This document shows, piece by piece, positions 42,796-49,707 of a stretch of DNA of 64,000 nucleotides. This DNA is from Neisseriaceae bacterium JH1-16 (GTDB lineage: Bacteria; Pseudomonadota; Gammaproteobacteria; Burkholderiales; Chromobacteriaceae): the NCBI GenBank assembly GCA_025989215.1, contig JAPDNP010000004.1, forward strand, positions 186,001 through 250,000. The letters run 5' to 3'. The position numbers were made by a program, and so were the translations under genes. The number at the start of each line of letters is the position of its first letter. The first letter of the stretch is position 1. The notes beneath the pieces are model-generated. The model saw only the letters and a program-made list of their open reading frames with translations, was not told the DNA's origin and did not search any database.

Positions 42796-43550
42796 CTCGG
42801 CTTCGCCCCCGCTTCGATGCGGATGGACAGCCAAGTCGCCAGCTGCAGATAGTCGTCGCAGGCTTGGCTCTGCGGCGCGTAATCGGCCACTTGCTGCCGC
42901 ATCGCCAACGCTTCGCGTACCGCTTCATCGCGGTGTATCGGCAACGGCGCCAGCCGTTCGGCCAACATCTCTCGCAACAATAGCTCGACATCACGGTCGA
43001 GCTGACGAACCGGATCGAAGCGATTGAGGGTGTAAAGTAGCCGGTCCGGCCGTATGCCATAGGAGAGGAGTTCGGCCTCGAGCTCCTCGATCAAACCGCA
43101 AGACAGCGGCTCTGGTGGCAACACGACCAGCACATGGTTGGCGGCGGTCAGCGCCTGGACCCGCTCGCGCCCGTGCAAGGGGGTGTCGAGCAGGACCCGG
43201 CAGTCGCCCGACAGCGCCAGACTGGCCAGCTCGTCAGCCAACCAATGAGTATCATCTAGCGCATAGACCAACCCCACCCACTCTCTGGGCAGTTGACCGT
43301 GCGGCACAAAGCCGAGGCGCTCCGAGGTGCGCCAGGCGGCATCGGTCCAGTCCTGCCCCGCTGCCAAGCGGGCATACCAGCCGTCTCGCTCATGCCAGTC
43401 GAGGCCAAAATGCAACCGCAACAGGTTTTGCCTGCACAAATCCAGCGCCAGCACCGCCTTGCCATGACGTGACCATGCACCGGCCAGGCCTGCCACCATG
43501 GCCGTGCTGCCTACGCCCCCTTTTGCCCCGGTTACCGCTAGTATCGGCAT
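42792..43550 (-). CDS. bcsQ: Cellulose biosynthesis ATPase-like protein BcsQ
   Basis: MinD/ParA-like protein that places the cellulose machine at the pole in E. coli. It has 252 residues. The deviant Walker A is TGAKGGVGSTAM, with Ser where classical MinD has Lys; E. coli BcsQ also departs here (RGGVGTTT). LDLCRQNLLRLHFGLDW follows at about 36-52, the BcsQ-specific match to DACPDNLLRLSFN. A GGAGGGGAG site lies just upstream of the ATG. Encoded between bcsR and bcsA with a four-base overlap into bcsA. Confidence 0.92.
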   Translation of the reverse strand: MPILAVTGAKGGVGSTAMVAGLAGAWSRHGKAVLALDLCRQNLLRLHFGLDWHERDGWYARLAAGQDWTDAAWRTSERLGFVPHGQLPREWVGLVYALDDTHWLADELASLALSGDCRVLLDTPLHGRERVQALTAANHVLVVLPPEPLSCGLIEELEAELLSYGIRPDRLLYTLNRFDPVRQLDRDVELLLREMLAERLAPLPIHRDEAVREALAMRQQVADYAPQSQACDDYLQLATWLSIRIEAGAKPR

Positions 43551-43569
43551 GTGCGCTCCCCTCCGGCCA

Positions 43570-43740
43570 TCAATGGTTCGGCTCTGACGGGCTTGGTGCT
43601 GTCGGTGCAGCCGCTCGAATCGACTGCAACAGCGGCCAACGTTGGCAGGCCGCTTCGGCGGCTTCGCTCAAGCGCAATTCCCGGAAATGAAACTCCGGTT
43701 GCTGGAGGTGACGATACAAACGCTCAATGTCTTCTAGCAT
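43570..43740 (-). CDS. bcsR: BcsR-like small cellulose biosynthesis protein
   Basis: A 56-residue open frame read by hand from the minus strand: it starts MLEDIERLYRHLQQPEFHFR and continues with the segment ELRLSEAAEACQRWPLLQS, allowing one more Ala before Cys, ending SEPNH. The stretch FHFRELRLSEAAEA-CQRWPLL parallels E. coli BcsR (IDYADISQREQLAAALKRWPLL), which pairs with BcsQ in the secretion complex. Position directly upstream of bcsQ (19-base gap) is as in E. coli. The ATG has no strong ribosome site. The family call rests on this short motif and context. Confidence 0.78.
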   Translation of the reverse strand: MLEDIERLYRHLQQPEFHFRELRLSEAAEAACQRWPLLQSIRAAAPTAPSPSEPNH

Positions 43741-44064
43741 GTTTTTAAGTTCTACCCGTTGCGTCTTGGCAACCAGTTATTCAACAAATTGTTGTCACTG
43801 TAATTAATATTACTAGAAAATGACTAGTGATTAAGATAATTTGCAGAGGGCCAAGCTAGCGATGAACCGGATGCAATTATTACAATGTTTTGATTTTAAA
43901 CAATTAAAAGCGATCAACTTACTGTTGTTTATTTCGCGAATACTAAAAAATTAGCAAACGTGTATATTCCAACAAGATACTTACTTATCCTTAGGGGTAA
44001 GTCAACCTGTTGCCACCCAGATACGAAGGACTCAGCCGCCTAGCCAACGCTTGGCGTACCCCCT
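43741..44064. promoter_or_regulatory. AT-rich divergent control region of the bcs locus
   Basis: 324 bases without a gene, far richer in A/T than the rest of the window. It carries several dyads: CAACAAATTGTTG (43782-43794), GTAATTAATATTAC (43800-43813), ACTAG-N6-ACTAG (43812-43827) and an 8-bp hairpin ACTTATCC/GGGGTAAGT with loop TTAG (43983-44002) about 60 bases before bcsE. It must hold both bcsR and bcsE promoters. No c-di-GMP riboswitch signature was seen. The DNA suits bending and binding by H-NS/IHF-like or c-di-GMP-responsive regulators, but none can be named. Confidence 0.6.
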
Positions 44065-45681
44065 ATGCAGACTCTGCCTACTCTCGGCATCACCGGCCTT
44101 GACCCTGCGGCTGACGGCCTCGCTGCCGGGGCCGTCTACCTGGTGGCGAGCGAGACCCCCTTGATCGCCCGCGCCCTGCTGTTCGGCAATCTGCCGCATG
44201 GCGGCGATAGGCCCCTGCTGTGCGTCAGCCGCGCCGACCCGACCCTGCAAGCGAATACCGCCCGTCTGGACGAGCGGCTGCGTGTCGGCAGCGCTACGCT
44301 GCTGGCACCGCAACAGCAAACGCATGATCGGCTCATTCCACTGGAACGGCAGTTGGCCGAACTGGCCCGTTATCGTCACCGACTACAACCGGCCAGCGGA
44401 CCAATCGTGGTAGCGCTGGACGAGGCCGACAACTATCTGCCGCTCGATCACAGCGCCATGGCCCAGCGCGCCCTGGAACACTGCCGCCGCTGGGCGGCAG
44501 AAACGGGACACACCCTTTTACTCGTCTTTGCCGCGCAGCGACTTGACCTGCCCCAGCTTGCGCTCTTGAGCCAGTTGGGGGCCAACTGTGCCGGCCTCGC
44601 ATTCGGCCAACAGTCATGGCAAGGCTACTACACTTGGCAAGTCGAGCACTGGCAGGGCGAAGAATCGCTGACCATGCCAACCCCGTTCCCGCTGAAGCTG
44701 GGCAGCGACGGCCTGCTGCAGGTGGATACCACGCCGGACAGCGAGCAGGCCTCCTCCCGCACCGCCAGCGATCGGCAGCGGGTCTTGGCAACCCGGTCCA
44801 GCCTGCCCGACAGCACGACCCCGTCCCAGCATTGGCAATTGTTCGATACCCGCGCCGCACTCTTAGAGGCGGCCCAAACCGCGGTGGCCGCAACCGTGCT
44901 GCTCGACGCGGCCGACAGTGGCGAGCTGCCTGAGGCAATCCGCCATTTGCGCCAGCACTGCGGCAAACAGCTGAAGATCCTGGTGCGCGAGGTCGGCAAC
45001 AACCGCCTGCGTCACAGCGACGAACAATTGCTGCTCAGCCTCGGTGCCAATGCGGTCTTGCCGGCCGAACTAGGCCTGACCAGCATGCTCAGCCTGGTCG
45101 GCTCGCTGCAACAAGCGGTCTACCAAGGCCGACTCGACGGCGAGACCGGCCTGTTCGAAGCAGCCAGCCGCCCCGAGTCCGACCGCGGCTATCTGCCACC
45201 GGCCCGCTTCGTCGCATCAGTCAGCGCCACGGTTGAACGCAGCCGGCTCATCGGCATCCAGAACGTGCTGATCGGCCTGCGCCCCGCCCCCGGCGCCGAC
45301 CCACTCGACATGCTGCGCCTGTGCCACTTCAAACGCGCAGGCGACTTGTGTACCGCCGACAACGATCATGTCTATCTGTTCCTGTTCGCCTGCCGAGACA
45401 CCGACGTCGACACCGCACTGCGCCACTTGTTCCGTCTGCCGGTGGGAGAGTTGTTCGTCGGCGAACTGCGCAATCCCGACCCGGACAGCATCCGTCTGGC
45501 GCTCGATCAGCTCCGCGGTCAGAATGGTTTTGCCAGCCTGCCCGATCTGAGCGACGCTATCGCCGGACAGCCGGCCGTAGCGCCGACACCGCGCGCCACC
45601 ACCCCGCTCAACAAGCCTAGCTTCACCGCGCCGACGCCTGCGCCGTTGCAGCGCCGCCCCCCTACGCCGCGAGAGGCCTGA
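44065..45681 (+). CDS. bcsE: c-di-GMP-binding cellulose regulator BcsE
   Basis: Binds c-di-GMP through a GIL (I-site-like) domain and boosts cellulose output. It has 538 residues: an N-terminal NTPase-like region (RHRLQPASGPIVVALDEADNY at about 110-130), a REC-like middle part, and the C-terminal GIL domain. The RxGD motif is R424-A-G-D427 in LCHFKRAGDLCTADNDHVYLFLF. The ATG at 44065 is the first possible start after an in-frame TAG and has no recognisable ribosome site. bcsF follows after 2 bases. The C-terminal 40 residues are Pro/Thr-rich. Confidence 0.92.
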   Translation: MQTLPTLGITGLDPAADGLAAGAVYLVASETPLIARALLFGNLPHGGDRPLLCVSRADPTLQANTARLDERLRVGSATLLAPQQQTHDRLIPLERQLAELARYRHRLQPASGPIVVALDEADNYLPLDHSAMAQRALEHCRRWAAETGHTLLLVFAAQRLDLPQLALLSQLGANCAGLAFGQQSWQGYYTWQVEHWQGEESLTMPTPFPLKLGSDGLLQVDTTPDSEQASSRTASDRQRVLATRSSLPDSTTPSQHWQLFDTRAALLEAAQTAVAATVLLDAADSGELPEAIRHLRQHCGKQLKILVREVGNNRLRHSDEQLLLSLGANAVLPAELGLTSMLSLVGSLQQAVYQGRLDGETGLFEAASRPESDRGYLPPARFVASVSATVERSRLIGIQNVLIGLRPAPGADPLDMLRLCHFKRAGDLCTADNDHVYLFLFACRDTDVDTALRHLFRLPVGELFVGELRNPDPDSIRLALDQLRGQNGFASLPDLSDAIAGQPAVAPTPRATTPLNKPSFTAPTPAPLQRRPPTPREA

Positions 45682-45683
45682 TC

Positions 45684-45908
45684 ATGTTCAACCCCGACTT
45701 GAGCGCCCAGCAGTTTCTGCTGCTGCTCACCGCGCTGATAGCCCTGTTCGCCGGCTATCAGCTGCACGCGCGCCTACTGCCCTGGCTTCGCAGCTGGTGG
45801 AAACGCCGACGCAGCGGGCTGCGCTATTTCGAACCCCACCCCTACCTGACCCATCTGGCGGCGCGCAACGAGATGCCGTCAAACCGCACCGACTCTCACC
45901 ATGACTAG
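45684..45908 (+). CDS. bcsF: Small membrane protein BcsF
   Basis: 74 residues with one N-terminal membrane helix (QFLLLLTALIALFAGYQL, about 10-27) and a basic tail (LRSWWKRRRSGLRYFEPHPYL). It matches E. coli BcsF, which recruits BcsE to the membrane and links it to BcsG. The last eight bases overlap the start of bcsG, as expected for a coupled bcsE-F-G unit. Confidence 0.9.
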   Translation: MFNPDLSAQQFLLLLTALIALFAGYQLHARLLPWLRSWWKRRRSGLRYFEPHPYLTHLAARNEMPSNRTDSHHD

Positions 45909-47502
45909 TACCGCCACCCACACCGGGCACCTCGCGTCGCCCCGCACTACCGGGCTCGGCGCCTGGAGCCTGTATTTCATCATCAAGCTGCTGCTGTATT
46001 GGCAGGGCCTGCTGGGTTTCCATCCGCTGCCCAACCTGGCCTTCGCACTGCTGTTGCTGCTGCCGATAAGCGGCCGCCCGCAGATCTGGCTGCGCAACGG
46101 TCTGGCCACGGTTACGGCTGCCGCGCTGCTGTACAACGACTCCTTCCTGCCCTCGCTCACCCAGACGATGAGCCAGCTCAAGGTGATCCAGGGCTTCAGC
46201 TTTTCCTACCTGGTCGAGTTGGCCGGCCGGGTCATCAAGCCGGATGCCGCGCTGTTATTACTGGTACTGGTCGTTGGTTACGTCCTGCTGTCTCGCTATC
46301 TGCGCATCGGTACGCTGGTGATGCTGGCGCTGCTGGGAGTCAGCGGCTCGCAACTGTGGACGAGTTATCGCCCCGCCCCTTTAGTCGTTGCCAATAGCGG
46401 CACCAGCGGGGACACCGCAAACGGTGGCGTCCAGTCGCTGGACGACAAGCTTGCCGCCTTCTACAAGAACGAACAGCAACGCGTGGTCGCCTTCAACCCG
46501 CCACTGGCCGATCCGGGCTTCGACGTACTGCTGATCCACATCTGTTCGCTGGCCTGGGACGACCTGCGCGACGTCAAGCTCGACAACCACCTGCTGCTGT
46601 CGCGCTTTGACTTCCTGTTCACCAACTTCAACTCCGCAGCGGCCTACAGCGGCCCCGCCGCGTTGCGCGTGCTACGCGCCACCTGCGGCCAGACCAGCCA
46701 CACGGCGCTGTACGATAGCGCCTCTTCGCAATGCTTCCTGTTCGATAACCTGGCCAAGCTCGGCTTCAAGAATGAACTGATGATGAACCACGATGGCCAC
46801 TTCGACGACTTCCTGAAGCTGGTGCAGAACGAGGGGCATCTGAACCAGCCGCTGATGTCGCAGAAAGGCCTGAAGGTCGGTCAGCACGCCTTCGACGATT
46901 CGCCACTCTACGACGACTACGATACATGGAGCCGCTGGCTGGAGCAGCGCAAGAACGACCCGGCAACGCATGTCGCCACCTACTACAACACCATCAGCCT
47001 GCATGATGGCAACCGGGTGGTCGGTGCCGGCAATCTCAACACGCTGGATAGCTACCATCTGCGCGCCAACACCCTGTTCAACGACCTGAGCCGTTTCATC
47101 GACAACCTGGAACAGAGCCACCGCAAGGTGATCCTGATCATGGTGCCGGAACACGGCGCGGCGCTGCGCGGCGACAAGCTGCAGTTCTCCGGTCTGCGCG
47201 AGATCCCGACCCCGGCGATCACCATCGTACCGGCCGCGATCAAGGTGATCGGCGGCGACGCCAAGGTCAGCCAGGTAAAGGTCGACCAGCCGGTCAGCTA
47301 TGTAGCGGTGTCGACGATTCTGTCGCGGATGATGAACAAGAGCCCGTTCGGCGCAGACTACTCTCCGCAGCATTATCTGGATCAGTTGCCGACCACACCG
47401 TACGTGGCCGAAAACGCCGGCACGGTCATGATGAAGGACGGAGGACGCTACATGATGCGCCAGCAGGGCGCGGCTTGGACGCCCTACCCGGTAGGTCAAT
47501 GA
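45901..47502 (+). CDS. bcsG: Cellulose phosphoethanolamine transferase BcsG
   Basis: Adds phosphoethanolamine from lipids to cellulose at the inner membrane/periplasm. It has 533 residues: about five N-terminal membrane helices (to residue ~160) and a periplasmic alkaline-phosphatase-like zinc domain. The nucleophile is S266 in RATCGQTSHTALYD, which aligns with the E. coli catalytic serine in CGQTSH. Metal-site stretches LMMNHDGHFDDFL and IMVPEHGAALRGD follow. Presence of bcsEFG together predicts modified cellulose, unlike plain cellulose producers. Confidence 0.93.
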   Translation: MTSTATHTGHLASPRTTGLGAWSLYFIIKLLLYWQGLLGFHPLPNLAFALLLLLPISGRPQIWLRNGLATVTAAALLYNDSFLPSLTQTMSQLKVIQGFSFSYLVELAGRVIKPDAALLLLVLVVGYVLLSRYLRIGTLVMLALLGVSGSQLWTSYRPAPLVVANSGTSGDTANGGVQSLDDKLAAFYKNEQQRVVAFNPPLADPGFDVLLIHICSLAWDDLRDVKLDNHLLLSRFDFLFTNFNSAAAYSGPAALRVLRATCGQTSHTALYDSASSQCFLFDNLAKLGFKNELMMNHDGHFDDFLKLVQNEGHLNQPLMSQKGLKVGQHAFDDSPLYDDYDTWSRWLEQRKNDPATHVATYYNTISLHDGNRVVGAGNLNTLDSYHLRANTLFNDLSRFIDNLEQSHRKVILIMVPEHGAALRGDKLQFSGLREIPTPAITIVPAAIKVIGGDAKVSQVKVDQPVSYVAVSTILSRMMNKSPFGADYSPQHYLDQLPTTPYVAENAGTVMMKDGGRYMMRQQGAAWTPYPVGQ

Positions 47503-47512
47503 GGCAAAACCG

Positions 47513-47538
47513 GCCGGCCCTCTGGGGCCGGCTTTTTT
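47513..47538 (+). terminator. Terminator after bcsG
   Basis: GCCGGCCC (47513-47520) and GGGCCGGC (47525-47532) with loop TCTG, then six T. Confidence 0.9.
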
Positions 47539-47574
47539 ATTTCCGCCTGCCGGCGCATTCCGGCACGTCAATGC

Positions 47575-47607
47575 AAAAAGACCGCAGCAAACGCTGCGGT
47601 CTTTTTT
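47575..47607 (-). terminator. Terminator after the tRNA-Phe pair
   Basis: AAAAAGACCGCAGC (47575-47588) and GCTGCGGTCTTTTT (47593-47606) with loop AAAC; works on both strands and ends 6 bases before the tRNA. Confidence 0.92.
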
Positions 47608-47612
47608 GATTC

Positions 47613-47688
47613 TGGTGGCCAATCTCGGAATCGAACCAAGGACACACGGATTTTCAATCCGTTGCTCTACCAACTGAGCTAATTGGCC
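47613..47688 (-). tRNA. tRNA-Phe (GAA), downstream copy
   Basis: A 76-base tRNA with encoded CCA. Acceptor GGCCAAT pairs with ATTGGCC, the anticodon loop is TTGAAAA with anticodon GAA, and the T-loop reads GGTTCGATTCC. Identical to the second copy 18 bases away. Confidence 0.97.
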
Positions 47689-47706
47689 AACTGTGTGAAG
47701 CGGGGG

Positions 47707-47782
47707 TGGTGGCCAATCTCGGAATCGAACCAAGGACACACGGATTTTCAATCCGTTGCTCTACCAACTGAGCTAATTGGCC
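47707..47782 (-). tRNA. tRNA-Phe (GAA), upstream copy
   Basis: A 76-base tRNA with encoded CCA, identical in every base to the neighbouring copy: acceptor GGCCAAT/ATTGGCC, anticodon GAA. Both are transcribed from one promoter at 47818-47847. Confidence 0.97.
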
Positions 47783-47817
47783 ACACCTGACAACGCTGTT
47801 GCGTCGTCGAGGGGTGC

Positions 47818-47847
47818 ATTAAACCAAATAGGCTGAATTTCCGTCAA
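47818..47847 (-). promoter_or_regulatory. Promoter of the tRNA-Phe pair
   Basis: On minus TTGACG (47842-47847), 18 bases, TTTAAT (47818-47823), followed by a G/C-rich discriminator GCACCCC as in stringently controlled stable-RNA promoters. Confidence 0.75.
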
Positions 47848-47856
47848 GGGCTTTGC

Positions 47857-47885
47857 GAAAAAAATCCCGGCAAAAAACCCGGGAT
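47857..47885 (-). terminator. Terminator of the tyrosine-degradation operon
   Basis: On minus, ATCCCGG and CCGGGAT (47864-47885) pair and are followed by a run of seven T. It lies 8 bases after the maiA stop. Confidence 0.9.
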
Positions 47886-47893
47886 CGCCATCT

Positions 47894-48598
47894 TTATGGT
47901 GTCGCCTTGCCCGCGTCGGGCTGTTGATCCGGGTGAGCCAGCAGGAAAGCCGGCAGGCTTGCGAGCCTCTCCCCCAGTGCCACCGTGCGCGGATAGGCAT
48001 CGAGCGGCACGCCGAAACGGCGTGCGCTGTAGAGCTGTGGCACCAGGCAGATATCCGCCAGGCTCACCGCATCGCCGACCGCGTAATGCCCAGCGGATTC
48101 GGCCAACAGCGCCTCGAATGCCGCCAGCCCGCTGCCGACCCAGTGGTGGACCCAGCGCTGCTTGCCCGCATCGTCGGCGCCGAACTCGGCGGCCAGGTAG
48201 CGCAGCACGCGCAGATTGCCGAGCGGGTGGGTGTCGCAGGCGATCAGCTGCGCCAGTGCCCGCACCCGCGCCCGTGCCAGCGGCTCGGTCGGCAACAGCC
48301 GCGGCGTGTCCCAGTAGGCGTCGTCGAGATATTCGCAGATCGCCAACGACTGGGTCAGGCGCACGCCGTTGTCGACCAGCGTCGGCACCAGCCCCTGCGG
48401 ATTGAGCGCCAGGTAGTCGCTGGCATGCTGCTCGTCCTTCAGCAGCGCCACCGGACGGTAGTCGAACGCCAGGCCCTTGTGAAACAGCGCGATGCGCACC
48501 CGGTAGGCTGCAGTGGAGCGCCAGTAGCCGAACAGCACTCGCCCGCTGGCGTGCTCGTGGTCGCGGCCGGACGGCAGATCGTGCAGGGCGTTACTCAT
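47894..48598 (-). CDS. maiA: Maleylacetoacetate isomerase (zeta-class GST)
   Basis: Glutathione-dependent cis-trans isomerase, fifth step of tyrosine breakdown. It has 234 residues with a thioredoxin-like N-terminal domain, GYWRSTAAYRVRIALFHKG at about 24-42. The zeta SSCxWRVRIAL motif here reads STAAYRVRIAL, keeping the first serine but with Ala in place of Cys, a form common in bacterial enzymes. NPQGLVPTLVDNG and a helical C-terminal domain follow. The first 8 bases overlap the fahA stop. Last gene of the phhA-hppD-hmgA-fahA-maiA run; a TTCGGCCAAC copy lies at 48098-48107. Confidence 0.93.
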   Translation of the reverse strand: MSNALHDLPSGRDHEHASGRVLFGYWRSTAAYRVRIALFHKGLAFDYRPVALLKDEQHASDYLALNPQGLVPTLVDNGVRLTQSLAICEYLDDAYWDTPRLLPTEPLARARVRALAQLIACDTHPLGNLRVLRYLAAEFGADDAGKQRWVHHWVGSGLAAFEALLAESAGHYAVGDAVSLADICLVPQLYSARRFGVPLDAYPRTVALGERLASLPAFLLAHPDQQPDAGKATP

Positions 48599-49574
48599 GG
48601 CTCACCACCTTCTGTTCGATTGCACCGAAGATCGACGCACCGCTCGCATCGCGCATCTCGATCTTCACCGTGTCGCCCAATTTCATGAACGAGGTCACCG
48701 GCGCGCCCTGCTCGATGGTCTCGATCATGCGCAGCTCGGCCAGGCAGCAGGAACCGACCTTGCGGTCGCTATTGGACACGGTGCCCGAGCCGACAATGCT
48801 GCCGGCGGCCAGCTCGCGGGTCTTGGCCACGTGCGCAACCAGCTGCGGGAAGGAGAATTGCATCTCGACCCCGGCATTAGGTTGGCCGAAGCGCCGACCG
48901 TTATAGTCGACCAATAGCGGCAGGTGCACCTTGCCGCCCTGCCAGGCATCGCCCAGCTCGTCCGGCGTGACCGCCACCGGCGAGAAGCTGGTGGCCGGCT
49001 TGCTCTGGAAGAAGCCGAAACCCTTGGCCAGCTCGTTGGGGATCAGGTTGCGCAGCGTCACATCGTTGACCAGCAACACCAGCCGAATCGCCTGCGCGCA
49101 CTGCTCGATGCCGGCACCGAGCGGCACGTCGCCGGTGACCACCCCGACCTCACCCTCGAAATCGAGCCCCCAGGCCGGATCGCGCAGCGGGATCGCCGCC
49201 GTCGGCGCGAGGAAGGCGTCCGAGCCGCCCTGATACATCAAGGGGTCGGTGTAGAAGCTGGCCGGCACCTCGGCACCGCGTGCCTTGCGCACCAGCTCAA
49301 CGTGGGTCAGGTAGGCGCTGCCATCGGCCCACTGGTAGGCGCGCGGCAACGGCGACGCGCAACGGGCGGCATCGAAGGTCAGCTCGCCGGACACATGGCC
49401 GGTGTTGAGCTGGGCATAGGTCGCCTGCAGGCGCGGCGCGGCCTCCAGCCAGTTATCGAGCGCACCCTGCAGCGTGCGGGCGATGTCCGGCACCGCCACG
49501 CAGCGGGTGAGATCGCGGCTGACCACATGCAGTTCGCCGTCGCGGGAGCCGTTCTTGTAGGTCGCAAGTTTCAT
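48591..49574 (-). CDS. fahA: Fumarylacetoacetase-family hydrolase
   Basis: Splits fumarylacetoacetate to fumarate and acetoacetate, the last step of tyrosine breakdown. It has 327 residues, the short bacterial form of the FAH family. FEGEVGVVTGDVPLG near residue 145 gives the conserved metal-binding E-x-E type carboxylates, and GSGTVSNSDRKVGSCCLAELR near residue 265 is the conserved C-terminal core. Start MKLATYKNGSRDGEL at 49574; an in-frame start 26 codons earlier falls in the upstream repeat element. Next to maiA and hmgA, which supports the assignment over other FAH-family enzymes. Confidence 0.92.
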   Translation of the reverse strand: MKLATYKNGSRDGELHVVSRDLTRCVAVPDIARTLQGALDNWLEAAPRLQATYAQLNTGHVSGELTFDAARCASPLPRAYQWADGSAYLTHVELVRKARGAEVPASFYTDPLMYQGGSDAFLAPTAAIPLRDPAWGLDFEGEVGVVTGDVPLGAGIEQCAQAIRLVLLVNDVTLRNLIPNELAKGFGFFQSKPATSFSPVAVTPDELGDAWQGGKVHLPLLVDYNGRRFGQPNAGVEMQFSFPQLVAHVAKTRELAAGSIVGSGTVSNSDRKVGSCCLAELRMIETIEQGAPVTSFMKLGDTVKIEMRDASGASIFGAIEQKVVSHE

Positions 49575-49590
49575 AGTGATCCTTGTTTTT

Positions 49591-49700
49591 TGCCACAGAA
49601 TCCGCAGAAGAACACAGACAAAAACACGCTGGCTTGTCAGGTCTGCTGCCATGCGCCATGCAACGGCGCGATGAAGTTTTTCTGTGTTCTTCTGTGGCTA
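49591..49700. repeat. GCCACAGAAG-type inverted repeat element
   Basis: Left GCCACAGAA...GAAGAACACAGACAAAAAC (49592-49624) and right GTTTTTCTGTGTTCTTCTGTGGCTA (49676-49700) are inverse copies; the left one has a short insertion. About 110 bases in the fahA-hmgA gap with no coding potential. Similar GCCACAGAGGACACAGAG words occur as dispersed repeats in many proteobacteria. Confidence 0.7.
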
Positions 49701-49707
49701 ATGAAAA

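Noticed and set aside
43741-44064. Possible c-di-GMP riboswitch in the bcs control region
   Set aside because: No GEMM-type conserved core or tetraloop receptor was visible; only simple dyads.
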